From Armatimonadota bacterium (GTDB lineage Bacteria > Armatimonadota > Fimbriimonadia > Fimbriimonadales > Fimbriimonadaceae), in contig JAKOXK010000081.1 of the NCBI GenBank assembly GCA_029781035.1, positions 1 through 64,000 of the forward strand: a DNA stretch of 64,000 bases. Reading direction: 5' to 3'. Of the stretch, positions 43,590 through 51,015 are shown piece after piece. Made by a program: the position numbers and the translations under genes. The notes under the pieces are model-generated. The model saw only the letters and a program-made list of their open reading frames with translations. It was not told the DNA's origin and searched no databases. Within the stretch, counting starts at the first letter, position 1, and the number at the start of each line of letters is the position of its first letter.

Positions 43590-44888
43590 ATGTCGCCCAA
43601 GGCCTGGCCCCTGCTCGTGTTGACCCTTCTGTCGCCTCTGGCACACGCCCAATGGGATCGTGTTTACGTGGGTGCGGGCGGTGAACCCAACATTGCGACG
43701 GACGGAAAGGGCAACGTCTACGAAACCTGCCACCTCAACGCACAGTTCTTCACGAGCCACGACTGGGCCGCGAGCTTCACCAGGAAAAAGTCGTTCAGCA
43801 ACGCCTGTTGTGACTTGGCGGTCTTGACCACAGGGACGGGCAGCCTGTTGGTCACCTATCTGGCTGGGTCGGTGACCGGCATCAAGAACTGGGTCTCGAC
43901 TGACTTTGGGGAAACTCTCGTGGCCGGGACGGCACCCTCCGGCAGCCTCGACCGGGAGTGGACCGGGATCGATCCGTCTTCAGGCGCCATCTACATGGAC
44001 TACTCGAACGGATACATCGGTGGGCCGGCGTCCTCAGGTGTCTATTGCTCCAAGTCGACCGACGGCGGGCTGACCTTCAGCGAAACGGCACGATGCGACA
44101 ACGAGACCGGCAATAACCATGCCGTCGACCCATACATGGCCGTTGGTACGACGGGCAGGGTGTACTCGATGTGGACGTCGACGTCTGACCTCAACACGAT
44201 CGACAAGGTCGGGTTTTCGTATTCGACGGATGGCGGTGCCAGCTTTACTGGACACAAGACTCTGTTGACGTTGAACAAGGCTGGTGACACCCAAGAGCGC
44301 TGGATGCTCGGATCCATTGTCGCGACTGGACCGAAGCGTGTCGTCGCCTTTTTTGCGAACTACATGACGGTGAACGTGGACGGGGTGGACTACCTTCCGT
44401 TGCTTGTCTTCTACTCGATGAGCCTTGACGGTGGCGTGACATTCACGGCACCGATGCCCTTGTCACCGATGGAAGAGATCCAAACCGCGATCCGCTCGTT
44501 TGTGGCCAATAAGCTTGGCAACGCTAATGTTCCGTACTACGTGCAAACTTTGGCGTGGGCCTGTGCCGACCCATTTGGCCGCCTTCACGTCGTCTGGTGG
44601 GACAACCGCGACGGACAAGCGCTCTTGAACGCTCAACCCTATGACCAGTGGCACGTTCGGCACGCGGAAGGCCTCGTCCCATTCGGCAAGAGCGAGCGCG
44701 TCAGTGGCGACGTCGTGATGCTTCGACCTCCCCTCGACTTCATCGGCTGCGCCGCCGATCAGTCGTACACGTACGTGACATATGTCGAGACGCCCAACTC
44801 GACGAACGACTGGAACTTCACGGGAAACCTGTATGTCGCCCGGAAGCCAACAACACCGATTGGGCCGATCCGAGTGTTCGCTCATTGA
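43590..44888 (+). CDS. Secreted Asp-box (sialidase/BNR-like) propeller protein
   Basis: About 432 residues from ATG 43590 with an AAAGGTG ribosome-binding site. A signal peptide (MSPKAWPLLVLTLLSPLAHA) is followed by beta-propeller strands with Asp-box motifs: SKSTDGGLTFSE, SYSTDGGASFTG and SMSLDGGVTFTA (S-x-D-x-G-x-x-F). This repeat set is typical of sialidase-like proteins and BNR proteins. The catalytic Arg triad and Asp/Tyr pair of true sialidases cannot be assigned, so enzymatic activity is not established. It opens the plus-strand carbohydrate gene group and is likely exported. It has several paired cysteines. Confidence 0.78.
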   Translation: MSPKAWPLLVLTLLSPLAHAQWDRVYVGAGGEPNIATDGKGNVYETCHLNAQFFTSHDWAASFTRKKSFSNACCDLAVLTTGTGSLLVTYLAGSVTGIKNWVSTDFGETLVAGTAPSGSLDREWTGIDPSSGAIYMDYSNGYIGGPASSGVYCSKSTDGGLTFSETARCDNETGNNHAVDPYMAVGTTGRVYSMWTSTSDLNTIDKVGFSYSTDGGASFTGHKTLLTLNKAGDTQERWMLGSIVATGPKRVVAFFANYMTVNVDGVDYLPLLVFYSMSLDGGVTFTAPMPLSPMEEIQTAIRSFVANKLGNANVPYYVQTLAWACADPFGRLHVVWWDNRDGQALLNAQPYDQWHVRHAEGLVPFGKSERVSGDVVMLRPPLDFIGCAADQSYTYVTYVETPNSTNDWNFTGNLYVARKPTTPIGPIRVFAH

Positions 44889-44943
44889 AGAATGTCGGTC
44901 GCGAAGCCGCAGCAGGCAGCCTAGGTCCGGCCAGAATCAGGTT

Positions 44944-45654
44944 GTGATTGGAACGTATGCGTTTATAGGCCTCTTGGGTCTCCTGTCCGCCCATTTCCAG
45001 GACAACGTCGCCATCAAGCCAGCTGACCGTCTCGGAGAAGATTGGTGGAAGCAGCGCCATGAACATTGCGTCGAACTGACCAAGCAGGGCGGTTTCGACC
45101 TCGTCTTCCTTGGGGATTCGATCACCCAGGGATGGGAGGGAGGTGGCAAAGCCGTCTGGGACCGCGAATACGCGCCGCTGAAGGCGGCCAACTTCGGCTT
45201 CAGCGGCGACCGGACCGAGCACGTCCTTTGGCGTCTTGACCACGGAGAGCTGTTGGGCCTCAAGCCAAAAGTGATCGTCATCATGATCGGGACCAACAAC
45301 GTCGGTCACGGATCTTCCAACCCTCAGCAGACCAGTGTCGGAGTCAAGGCCATCATTGGCAAACTTCTCACCGCCATCCCTACCACCAAGATCCTCCTTT
45401 TGGGCGTGTTTCCTCGCAGCAACCAGCCGGACGATGGTATGCGCAAAGCCGTGGATCAGATCAATGGGCTCATCAAAGGATTCGCTGATGGAAAGAGAGT
45501 GTTCTGGGACGACATCGGCTACGCGTTCCTGCGACCAGATGGAACGCTGAGGACCCCTTTGATGCCGGATCAACTTCATCCCAACGATGCCGGGTACGAG
45601 ATCTGGGCCAAAGCCATGAAGCCCGAACTCGACAGACTGATGGGTGGGAAGTGA
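44944..45654 (+). CDS. SGNH/GDSL-family hydrolase
   Basis: About 236 residues from GTG 44944-44946 with an AGG a few bases upstream; a signal-like hydrophobic start follows (YAFIGLLGLLSA). The SGNH blocks are clear: VFLGDSITQGWEGGGKA (block I with nucleophile Ser), FGFSGDRTEHVLWRL (block II), VIVIMIGTNNVGHGSS (block III, N) and PDQLHPNDAGY (block V with the catalytic Asp-x-x-His). This is the platelet-activating-factor-acetylhydrolase-like subgroup, often esterases acting on acetylated glycans. Its place between an Asp-box protein and a GH95-like enzyme supports polysaccharide deacetylation, as an inference. Confidence 0.92.
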   Translation: MIGTYAFIGLLGLLSAHFQDNVAIKPADRLGEDWWKQRHEHCVELTKQGGFDLVFLGDSITQGWEGGGKAVWDREYAPLKAANFGFSGDRTEHVLWRLDHGELLGLKPKVIVIMIGTNNVGHGSSNPQQTSVGVKAIIGKLLTAIPTTKILLLGVFPRSNQPDDGMRKAVDQINGLIKGFADGKRVFWDDIGYAFLRPDGTLRTPLMPDQLHPNDAGYEIWAKAMKPELDRLMGGK

Positions 45655-45658
45655 GTCT

Positions 45659-48544
45659 GTGCGCCCCGCCCTCGGACTCATTGTGACGTTGTTCGTCGCA
45701 TCCATGGCCACGGCAACCACCCACAAGGGCGCGACAGTACCTGGTGTGGCCCAGGCGCTGGCCCATCTGGACAGTTACAACGTCGTCTGGAGCACCCCCA
45801 GCCAGGATGCTTCGGGCTCGATGCCCATTGGAAATGGCGCCGTCGGGCTGAATGCTTGGGTCGAGCCTAACGGCGACCTGGTCTTCCTCATCTCTAGAAC
45901 TGACTCCTGGAGCGAGTGCAACCGACTGTTGAAGGTCGGACGAGTGCGTGTGAGTGTCCGTCCCAATCCGTTCGTGGCTGGGAGATTCAAGCAGGAACTG
46001 CTTCTCCGAGACGGGCGGATCCAGGTGACCGAGGGCCGAACAAAGGTGACTCTGCTCGTGGACTCCGGCCAAGACGTCGCTTGGGTGAGCGTCAAGAGCC
46101 CAACCCGAGTCCAGGTTGTGGCCAAGCTCGAGGACTGGAGGTCTGAGCGGAGAGTTCTTCAAGGGGACGAGCTGTCCTCGAGTTGGACCATGCGTGACGC
46201 CCCCTCGACCATCGAAGTCTGGGAGTCTCCAGACACGGTCGAGACCGGGCCGACAGGAGTGCTCTGGTACCACCGCAACGCTTACTCCGTGGCCCCGATG
46301 ACCCTCGAGAGGCAGGGGCTCGAATCCATCGCGCACCTGGCACCGGATCCCATGCTCAACAACACCTTTGGTGGACTGATGTGGGGTCCCACGTTCAAGA
46401 AGACGGGAGACGGCGCGCTGACGTCACGATTGGCTCAGGAACACGAACTAGCCATCGCAACCCTTCGATCACAAGTGCCGACGGCACAAGAGTGGGTACG
46501 GAGCATTCAGGTGTTGCGCTCGAAGGCAGGCACGTTCACAGCGGCCAAGGCGAGGACTGCCGATTGGTGGAAGGCGTTTTGGAGCCGAAGCTGGGTGTTC
46601 GCCTCGGGAGACACGGCCTTTGACGTGCCCGTGAACAACCATCCATTGCGGCTCGGAGCCGATTCAAGCGGAGGCAGCACCTACGACGGGACGATCAAAG
46701 CAGTCCGCGTTTTCGACGGTCCGTTGGCGGACGAAAGGGTCCACCAAGTCTACGGCGACATTCCTGTCGCCACGCCACCTGGGGTCCAGATGGTTCTTGC
46801 GGTCTGGGCCGACGGCGACCGGGCTGCGGTTCGAACCCTCGACACATTCGACCATCTTGCGACGAGCACCCTGGACGATCCGAGCCCCTACCGCATGACC
46901 TCCCGGTCGCTCGACTTCTCGGGCAAGGGACTCGACGTCCTCAAGAAGGTCCGCTGGCAGCACGGCTTCACGATCACGGCGTTGGTCAAACCACGAAAGC
47001 TTGGTGGACGGATTGTCGACAATGTGACTCCGGGAGGGAGTGACGGCTTTCTCTTCGACACGTACGCTGGAAAGTTGCGCTTGATCGTCGGGCCGCAGAC
47101 TCTCGTTGGTCCCGCGCTGAAGTCAGAGGTTTGGCAGGAACTCGGTGCATCATACGACGGTCGTACCGGCCAAATGAAGCTCTTTGTCGGCGGGAAGCTC
47201 GTTGCCGAGAGTCCGTCGGATTCAACGACCAAGAGCCTGGCGACCCGTGGCTATGTTCTTCAGAGGTGGATGACGGCCTGTGCAGGTCGTGGTGCGTTCC
47301 CCATCAAGTTCAACGGCTCTATTTTCACGGTGGATCCGAAGTACGCTGGCGGTCCCGACTTCAACCCTGACTGGCGCCGTTGGGGCGACTCCTACTGGTG
47401 GCAAAACACGCGGTTTCCCTATGAGCCCATGCCCATGAACGGTGACACCGATCTGATGCGCCCTCTCTTCCGCATGTTTGAGGCGATTGAGCCGATCTGC
47501 AAGGCAAGGGCCAAGCTGTACTATGGGGCCGACGGAGCGTACTTCCCGGAGACCGTGACGAACTTCGGCACCTATGCGAACGGTGACTACCAATGGAACC
47601 GCGAGGGCCATGCCAGTAGTGAGATCCTGAGTCCATGGTGGCAGTACGCCTGGCAGCAAGGGCTGGAGCTCGTCAGCTTGATGATCGACGCCTATGATCA
47701 GACTGAAGACAAGACGTTCCTGCAACACGAACTCTTTCCTATGGCGACCGACGTGCTCCGCTACTACGATCTTCGATTCAAGCGGGACGCAAAGGGCAAG
47801 CTCGTCATCGCGCCGACGCAGGCCGTCGAGACGTATTGGTCGGGAGTGGAAAACGACATGCCCAGTGTGGCGGGCCTCGCCTACGTGACGGACCGCCTCC
47901 TGAGGCTGCCCGGACTCAGCGGTCAAGACCGGAGCTTCTTCAAGAGAATGAAGGACGCTTGCCCCAACATTCCGACGACCGTTCGCGAGGGCGCCAAGAC
48001 CCTGCTGCCTGCAGCCAAATTCGAGGACAAGCGGTCCAACGTCGAGAACCCGGAGTTGTACGCCGTCTGGCCGTTCAAGCTGTTCGGAATCGGACACGGG
48101 AACGAGGCAGTCGCTCAGACAGCCTGGAAGAGTCGGATCGCTCAGGACAACCACGGCTGGCAGTACGACGGTCAGTGTGCGGCCCTGGCAGGACTGACCG
48201 ACGAAGCCAAAGCGTCCCTCATGGAGAAGGCGCGCAACTCAAACCCAGGGTTCCGTTTTCCTGCCATGTGGGGGCCGAACTACGACTGGCTGCCCGACCA
48301 GTGTCACGGTGGCAATCTGATGCTCACCATGCAGAACATGCTGATGCAATGTGTCGGGGACAAGATCTACGTGCTCCCGGCTTGGCCGAAGGACTGGGAC
48401 GTCAGCTTCAAGCTCCACGCCCCACGGAAAACGACCGTCGAGGTTGAGTATGCAGGCGGCAAGGTGAGGTCTGTGAAGGTGACGCCCTCCTCCCGTCGAA
48501 AGGACGTGGTCGTGCAGCCAACCCTCTCGACGTCGGAGCGGTGA
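45659..48544 (+). CDS. GH95-like (DUF5703-type) glycoside hydrolase with inserted LamG domain
   Basis: About 961 residues from GTG 45659-45661; GTG 45644 is the longest alternative and overlaps the upstream stop. A signal peptide ends near ATATT. The N-terminal beta domain contains NVVWSTPSQDASGSMPIGNG, typical of the DUF5703/GH95-like family. At about 306-535 a concanavalin A-like LamG domain interrupts the catalytic domain. The (alpha/alpha) barrel then resumes with GYVLQRWMTACAGRGAFPI and includes MWGPNYDWLPDQCHGGN. The LamG strands appear in permuted order (C-terminal half first). Likely a secreted fucosidase or galactosidase-type enzyme. The family assignment is by motif memory, not by search. 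Confidence 0.82.
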   Translation: MRPALGLIVTLFVASMATATTHKGATVPGVAQALAHLDSYNVVWSTPSQDASGSMPIGNGAVGLNAWVEPNGDLVFLISRTDSWSECNRLLKVGRVRVSVRPNPFVAGRFKQELLLRDGRIQVTEGRTKVTLLVDSGQDVAWVSVKSPTRVQVVAKLEDWRSERRVLQGDELSSSWTMRDAPSTIEVWESPDTVETGPTGVLWYHRNAYSVAPMTLERQGLESIAHLAPDPMLNNTFGGLMWGPTFKKTGDGALTSRLAQEHELAIATLRSQVPTAQEWVRSIQVLRSKAGTFTAAKARTADWWKAFWSRSWVFASGDTAFDVPVNNHPLRLGADSSGGSTYDGTIKAVRVFDGPLADERVHQVYGDIPVATPPGVQMVLAVWADGDRAAVRTLDTFDHLATSTLDDPSPYRMTSRSLDFSGKGLDVLKKVRWQHGFTITALVKPRKLGGRIVDNVTPGGSDGFLFDTYAGKLRLIVGPQTLVGPALKSEVWQELGASYDGRTGQMKLFVGGKLVAESPSDSTTKSLATRGYVLQRWMTACAGRGAFPIKFNGSIFTVDPKYAGGPDFNPDWRRWGDSYWWQNTRFPYEPMPMNGDTDLMRPLFRMFEAIEPICKARAKLYYGADGAYFPETVTNFGTYANGDYQWNREGHASSEILSPWWQYAWQQGLELVSLMIDAYDQTEDKTFLQHELFPMATDVLRYYDLRFKRDAKGKLVIAPTQAVETYWSGVENDMPSVAGLAYVTDRLLRLPGLSGQDRSFFKRMKDACPNIPTTVREGAKTLLPAAKFEDKRSNVENPELYAVWPFKLFGIGHGNEAVAQTAWKSRIAQDNHGWQYDGQCAALAGLTDEAKASLMEKARNSNPGFRFPAMWGPNYDWLPDQCHGGNLMLTMQNMLMQCVGDKIYVLPAWPKDWDVSFKLHAPRKTTVEVEYAGGKVRSVKVTPSSRRKDVVVQPTLSTSER

Positions 48545-48545
48545 C

Positions 48546-49544
48546 ATGACGAAGCCGGCCGTGCCCAGGATCGACGGGATCATCGCCCGTGATGCTCCGG
48601 TCGCGGTGGTGTTCCGCAGGGGCCCTTCGCGCTGGACGCAGTTGTTGAAGTGGAACCTCGAATCGGACGAGGTCACGGCTGGTCAGTGGATCCGAGCCCG
48701 GGTGTACACCGATTTCTGTGACTTGAGCCCAGACGGTCGTCGGTTGATCGCCTCGTTCTCGGACTACAGCCAGCGACGCCGCGACATGGCCGCCCAGCAC
48801 AACCTGAAGTACGACTTCATGGCCTGCACCTGGACGGCGGTCAGCCGGCTTCCCTACTTCACCGCCACAGCCTTGTGGTTTGGAGACTCGTGCGGTGGAG
48901 GTGGAGGCTACTGGGAAGCCGACGATATCCTGAAGTTACACGGACATCCAGAACCGGCAGAAAGGGCCAGCCAGCCGCCACCCTCTGTGACCGTCAAAAA
49001 AATCGGCCGAAACGAAGGACGCGACGCCGTTCTGGACCACCGGCGCCGAGCGCGCGGCTGGGAGACTGTCTCAGCCTTCACTACGACCATGGAGCCCCCA
49101 CGCTTGACGTTCAAAGAGGTCAAGCGGGACTTGATGGATCTACTGAAGGGCGATCCCAAGACCCGTTCGAACGCCGTGTTCGATCTCTTCGCTGGTGCCG
49201 TGATGCCGCGCTGGGAGATGAAGGACAAAGGGATCTATATCAAGCCTTTCAAGGGCGGAAGCCTCCGCCACGAGGAAGGGCTCCGCCGCGAAAGTCGCTG
49301 GCCAGAGCACCGCCATGTCTGGCAGTTGTGCGGACTCGGAGGCGACGTCGTGAAGGAGTGGCGTCCCCTGCCCTTCCAGCCCCAGTTCCTCGATGTCGAC
49401 CACTCTGGCCGGGTGGTCTATGGCGAAGACGGCTGTCTGTGGGCCTGGGCCGACTTTCCATGGGGTGCCCCTACCCTTGTCGCCGACCTGCGCGGAAACA
49501 AGCCCACGAACGTGCCGCCACCCGACTGGGCTCGCGAATGGTGA
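48546..49544 (+). CDS. Conserved protein of unknown function, propeller-like
   Basis: A 332-residue protein with no signal peptide, starting one base after the GH95-like stop. The N-terminus has CDLSPDGRRLIASFSD, a WD/TolB-like blade. It is followed by WTAVSRLPYFTATALW and FGDSCGGGGGYWEADD, which recur in a widespread uncharacterised bacterial family. The C-terminal third has LDVDHSGRVVYGEDGCLW, another blade-like strand set. No catalytic motif is visible. The tight junction to the glycosidase gene suggests co-transcription, but the cytoplasmic prediction means it need not act on polysaccharide. Confidence 0.72.
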   Translation: MTKPAVPRIDGIIARDAPVAVVFRRGPSRWTQLLKWNLESDEVTAGQWIRARVYTDFCDLSPDGRRLIASFSDYSQRRRDMAAQHNLKYDFMACTWTAVSRLPYFTATALWFGDSCGGGGGYWEADDILKLHGHPEPAERASQPPPSVTVKKIGRNEGRDAVLDHRRRARGWETVSAFTTTMEPPRLTFKEVKRDLMDLLKGDPKTRSNAVFDLFAGAVMPRWEMKDKGIYIKPFKGGSLRHEEGLRRESRWPEHRHVWQLCGLGGDVVKEWRPLPFQPQFLDVDHSGRVVYGEDGCLWAWADFPWGAPTLVADLRGNKPTNVPPPDWAREW

Positions 49545-49546
49545 GT

Positions 49547-50683
49547 TCAAATCCCGGCATGGGTGGCTCGGCGCTTGTTGACCTTGTCTCGAACGACCAG
49601 TCCGCCGACCCCAAGAAGGATCATGACCGCGAACAGAATTCCATTGACGAACTTCTGACTACGGACCAGGTGTTCGAACTCGTCCTGCAACCAGGGCGGC
49701 TCGTAGTGCGGCACAGGCTGATAGCCGTTCCAAAAGTCCGGGTCGGTGTCTGGATGACGGCCTTGACGCAAACGTACCAACATGAAGTCTTGCCGGTGTT
49801 TGACATAGGAATCGGCGTTGGCCCTCAATGCCTGAAACTCACGCTCCTCCAACGAGTCGAATGTGAGGTGTAGAAACGAGCTTCTGTCCGTCCAGATGGC
49901 TTTCCTGCCCTGTCTGAACAACTCTCGTGCCCGTAATTCTGCCAGGTAGAAGGTTGTCTTGCTCTTGACTATCAGCCATCCGCTCTTCGCCAATTCGGCG
50001 AAAGCATCCGGACTCTCCCACGCCCCGCCGAGGACGATCAGTCCGGCCCAGCCGTTGACGATCTCCTTTTTCTTGAGCCCGTCGACGGCCAGGGCACCGG
50101 ATTCGGTTGGCTTCTCGGTTCCCCCTACGACGGCGATGATCCTGTCCATGGCGGCCAGCTGCACAGGCTCCCTTCCAAAGTGCGCGTCAGGCTTGATCCG
50201 GATGGCTTTGGCAATGTGGTCGCGACCGGCTCTGGCCTCCTCGACTGACCGGATGCTGGCACCTTTGTGCATCCAATCGTGAAAGAGCACGGTGCCTAAG
50301 TTAGCGTGGTAGCTGTACCAATGGTAGCTGGGAGCCTGGTTTCCCAATTTGTCGAGGACTTTCCTCTTCCGATCCATCCAGATGACCGCCATTTCATCTT
50401 GGCCAAGCCTGTCGAAGGCGACGGCTATGTCGTCGTAGTTCTGAAGGTTGGTCGGATCAGAGACCACGGCTGGAATGAGACGGTCGATGCGCATCCGATA
50501 GTACAAGGTTGGATTGCGGTCAAAACGGCCGACAATCGTGTCGATGAGGCTTGGAAACTGGCGTTGCGCTTGTCGCAGAGAGTCCGAATCGTTGAGGCAT
50601 GCAGTAGACGATGCCGCGAAAACCAATGCCAAGCCAAGGGTGGCTTGAGCGCGGACCAGAGACGTTCGGCTCGGATCAATCAT
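49547..50683 (-). CDS. Putative lipoprotein with C-terminal membrane segment
   Basis: About 378 residues from ATG 50681-50683. The longer frame to 50776 is the shadow of the selenoprotein gene. The N-terminus TLGLALVFAASSTACLNDSD resembles a lipoprotein signal with Cys after S-T-A, though the -3 serine is not optimal. The body is helical with TPR-like stretches (NYDDIAVAFDRLGQDEMAVI, and a block near VEEARAGRDHIAKAIRIKP). One membrane helix lies near the C-terminus (GILFAVMILLGVGGLVV). Its start overlaps the upstream SelW-like gene by eight bases, implying coupled translation. The function is unknown. Confidence 0.78.
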   Translation of the reverse strand: MIDPSRTSLVRAQATLGLALVFAASSTACLNDSDSLRQAQRQFPSLIDTIVGRFDRNPTLYYRMRIDRLIPAVVSDPTNLQNYDDIAVAFDRLGQDEMAVIWMDRKRKVLDKLGNQAPSYHWYSYHANLGTVLFHDWMHKGASIRSVEEARAGRDHIAKAIRIKPDAHFGREPVQLAAMDRIIAVVGGTEKPTESGALAVDGLKKKEIVNGWAGLIVLGGAWESPDAFAELAKSGWLIVKSKTTFYLAELRARELFRQGRKAIWTDRSSFLHLTFDSLEEREFQALRANADSYVKHRQDFMLVRLRQGRHPDTDPDFWNGYQPVPHYEPPWLQDEFEHLVRSQKFVNGILFAVMILLGVGGLVVRDKVNKRRATHAGI

Positions 50684-50939
50684 GGAACGACCGTATCTCA
50701 CGAAGACGGGCCAAGACCTCGCCAGGTTCGGCGTGGCGGCCGAGTGCTTTCTTGGAGAATATGTCGACGCCGTCACAACTGACTTCGAAGACTCCGGCTC
50801 CAGACGGTACGAGCAGAATGCTTTTGACAGGGTGGACTTCGCTGACAGTGGGACGGAACGCCTCGATGATTTCGGCCGCCAGACCGACGGCCCGTGGGGT
50901 GTAGTTTCAAGCTACGCAGAAGGCGATCTCGATCTTCAT
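50676..50939 (-). CDS. SelW/Rdx-family selenoprotein with in-frame UGA (C-V-A-Sec)
   Basis: An 87-residue thioredoxin-fold protein whose 11th codon is TGA (50907-50909). It begins MKIEIAFCVA, then Sec, then NYTPRAVGLAAEIIEAF. It continues with ILLVPSGAGVFEVSCDG and DIFSKKALGRHAEPGE, matching the SelW/Rdx family (C-x-x-U/C, Y-x-P-R-A, G-x-F-E-V, F-S-K-K-x-x-G-R). The four-residue redox motif C-V-A-U sits at the usual place after the first strand. A stem-loop with GGUCU in its loop follows 21 nt after the UGA. Such proteins are thought to act in thiol redox reactions. Translation of UGA as Sec is inferred, and requires SelA/B/D and tRNA-Sec, which are not in the window. The gene overlaps the lipoprotein start. 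ATG 50937-50939 has only a weak GGGA upstream. Confidence 0.88.
50874..50892 (-). promoter_or_regulatory. Candidate bacterial SECIS hairpin in the selW-like mRNA
   Basis: In the mRNA, GGCCGUC (50892-50886) pairs with GGCGGCC (50880-50874), seven pairs including one G-U, closing the loop GGUCU. The loop begins 21 nt after the UGA, inside the reading frame. E. coli fdhF has a GGUC(U) apical loop at a similar distance, and a guanine in that loop is needed for SelB binding. The fit is by eye, without a covariance search. Confidence 0.72.
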
Positions 50940-51015
50940 GTCCCAGCATAGCAGGCAGCATGAGCGTCCTTGATGGCGCTCAGTGCCGACCACGCTAAAC
51001 TGGGTCAGGTGTCGG

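Noticed and set aside
46825-46850. tRNA T-arm-like GGTTCGAACC
   Set aside because: It lies inside the GH95-like coding frame and no acceptor, D or anticodon arm can be formed around it.
50907-50909. Reading the TGA as an ordinary stop and the locus as a pseudogene or no gene
   Set aside because: The frame on both sides fits one conserved family, the TGA sits at the Sec/Cys position of C-x-x-U, and a SECIS-like hairpin follows; a random nonsense mutation is less likely.
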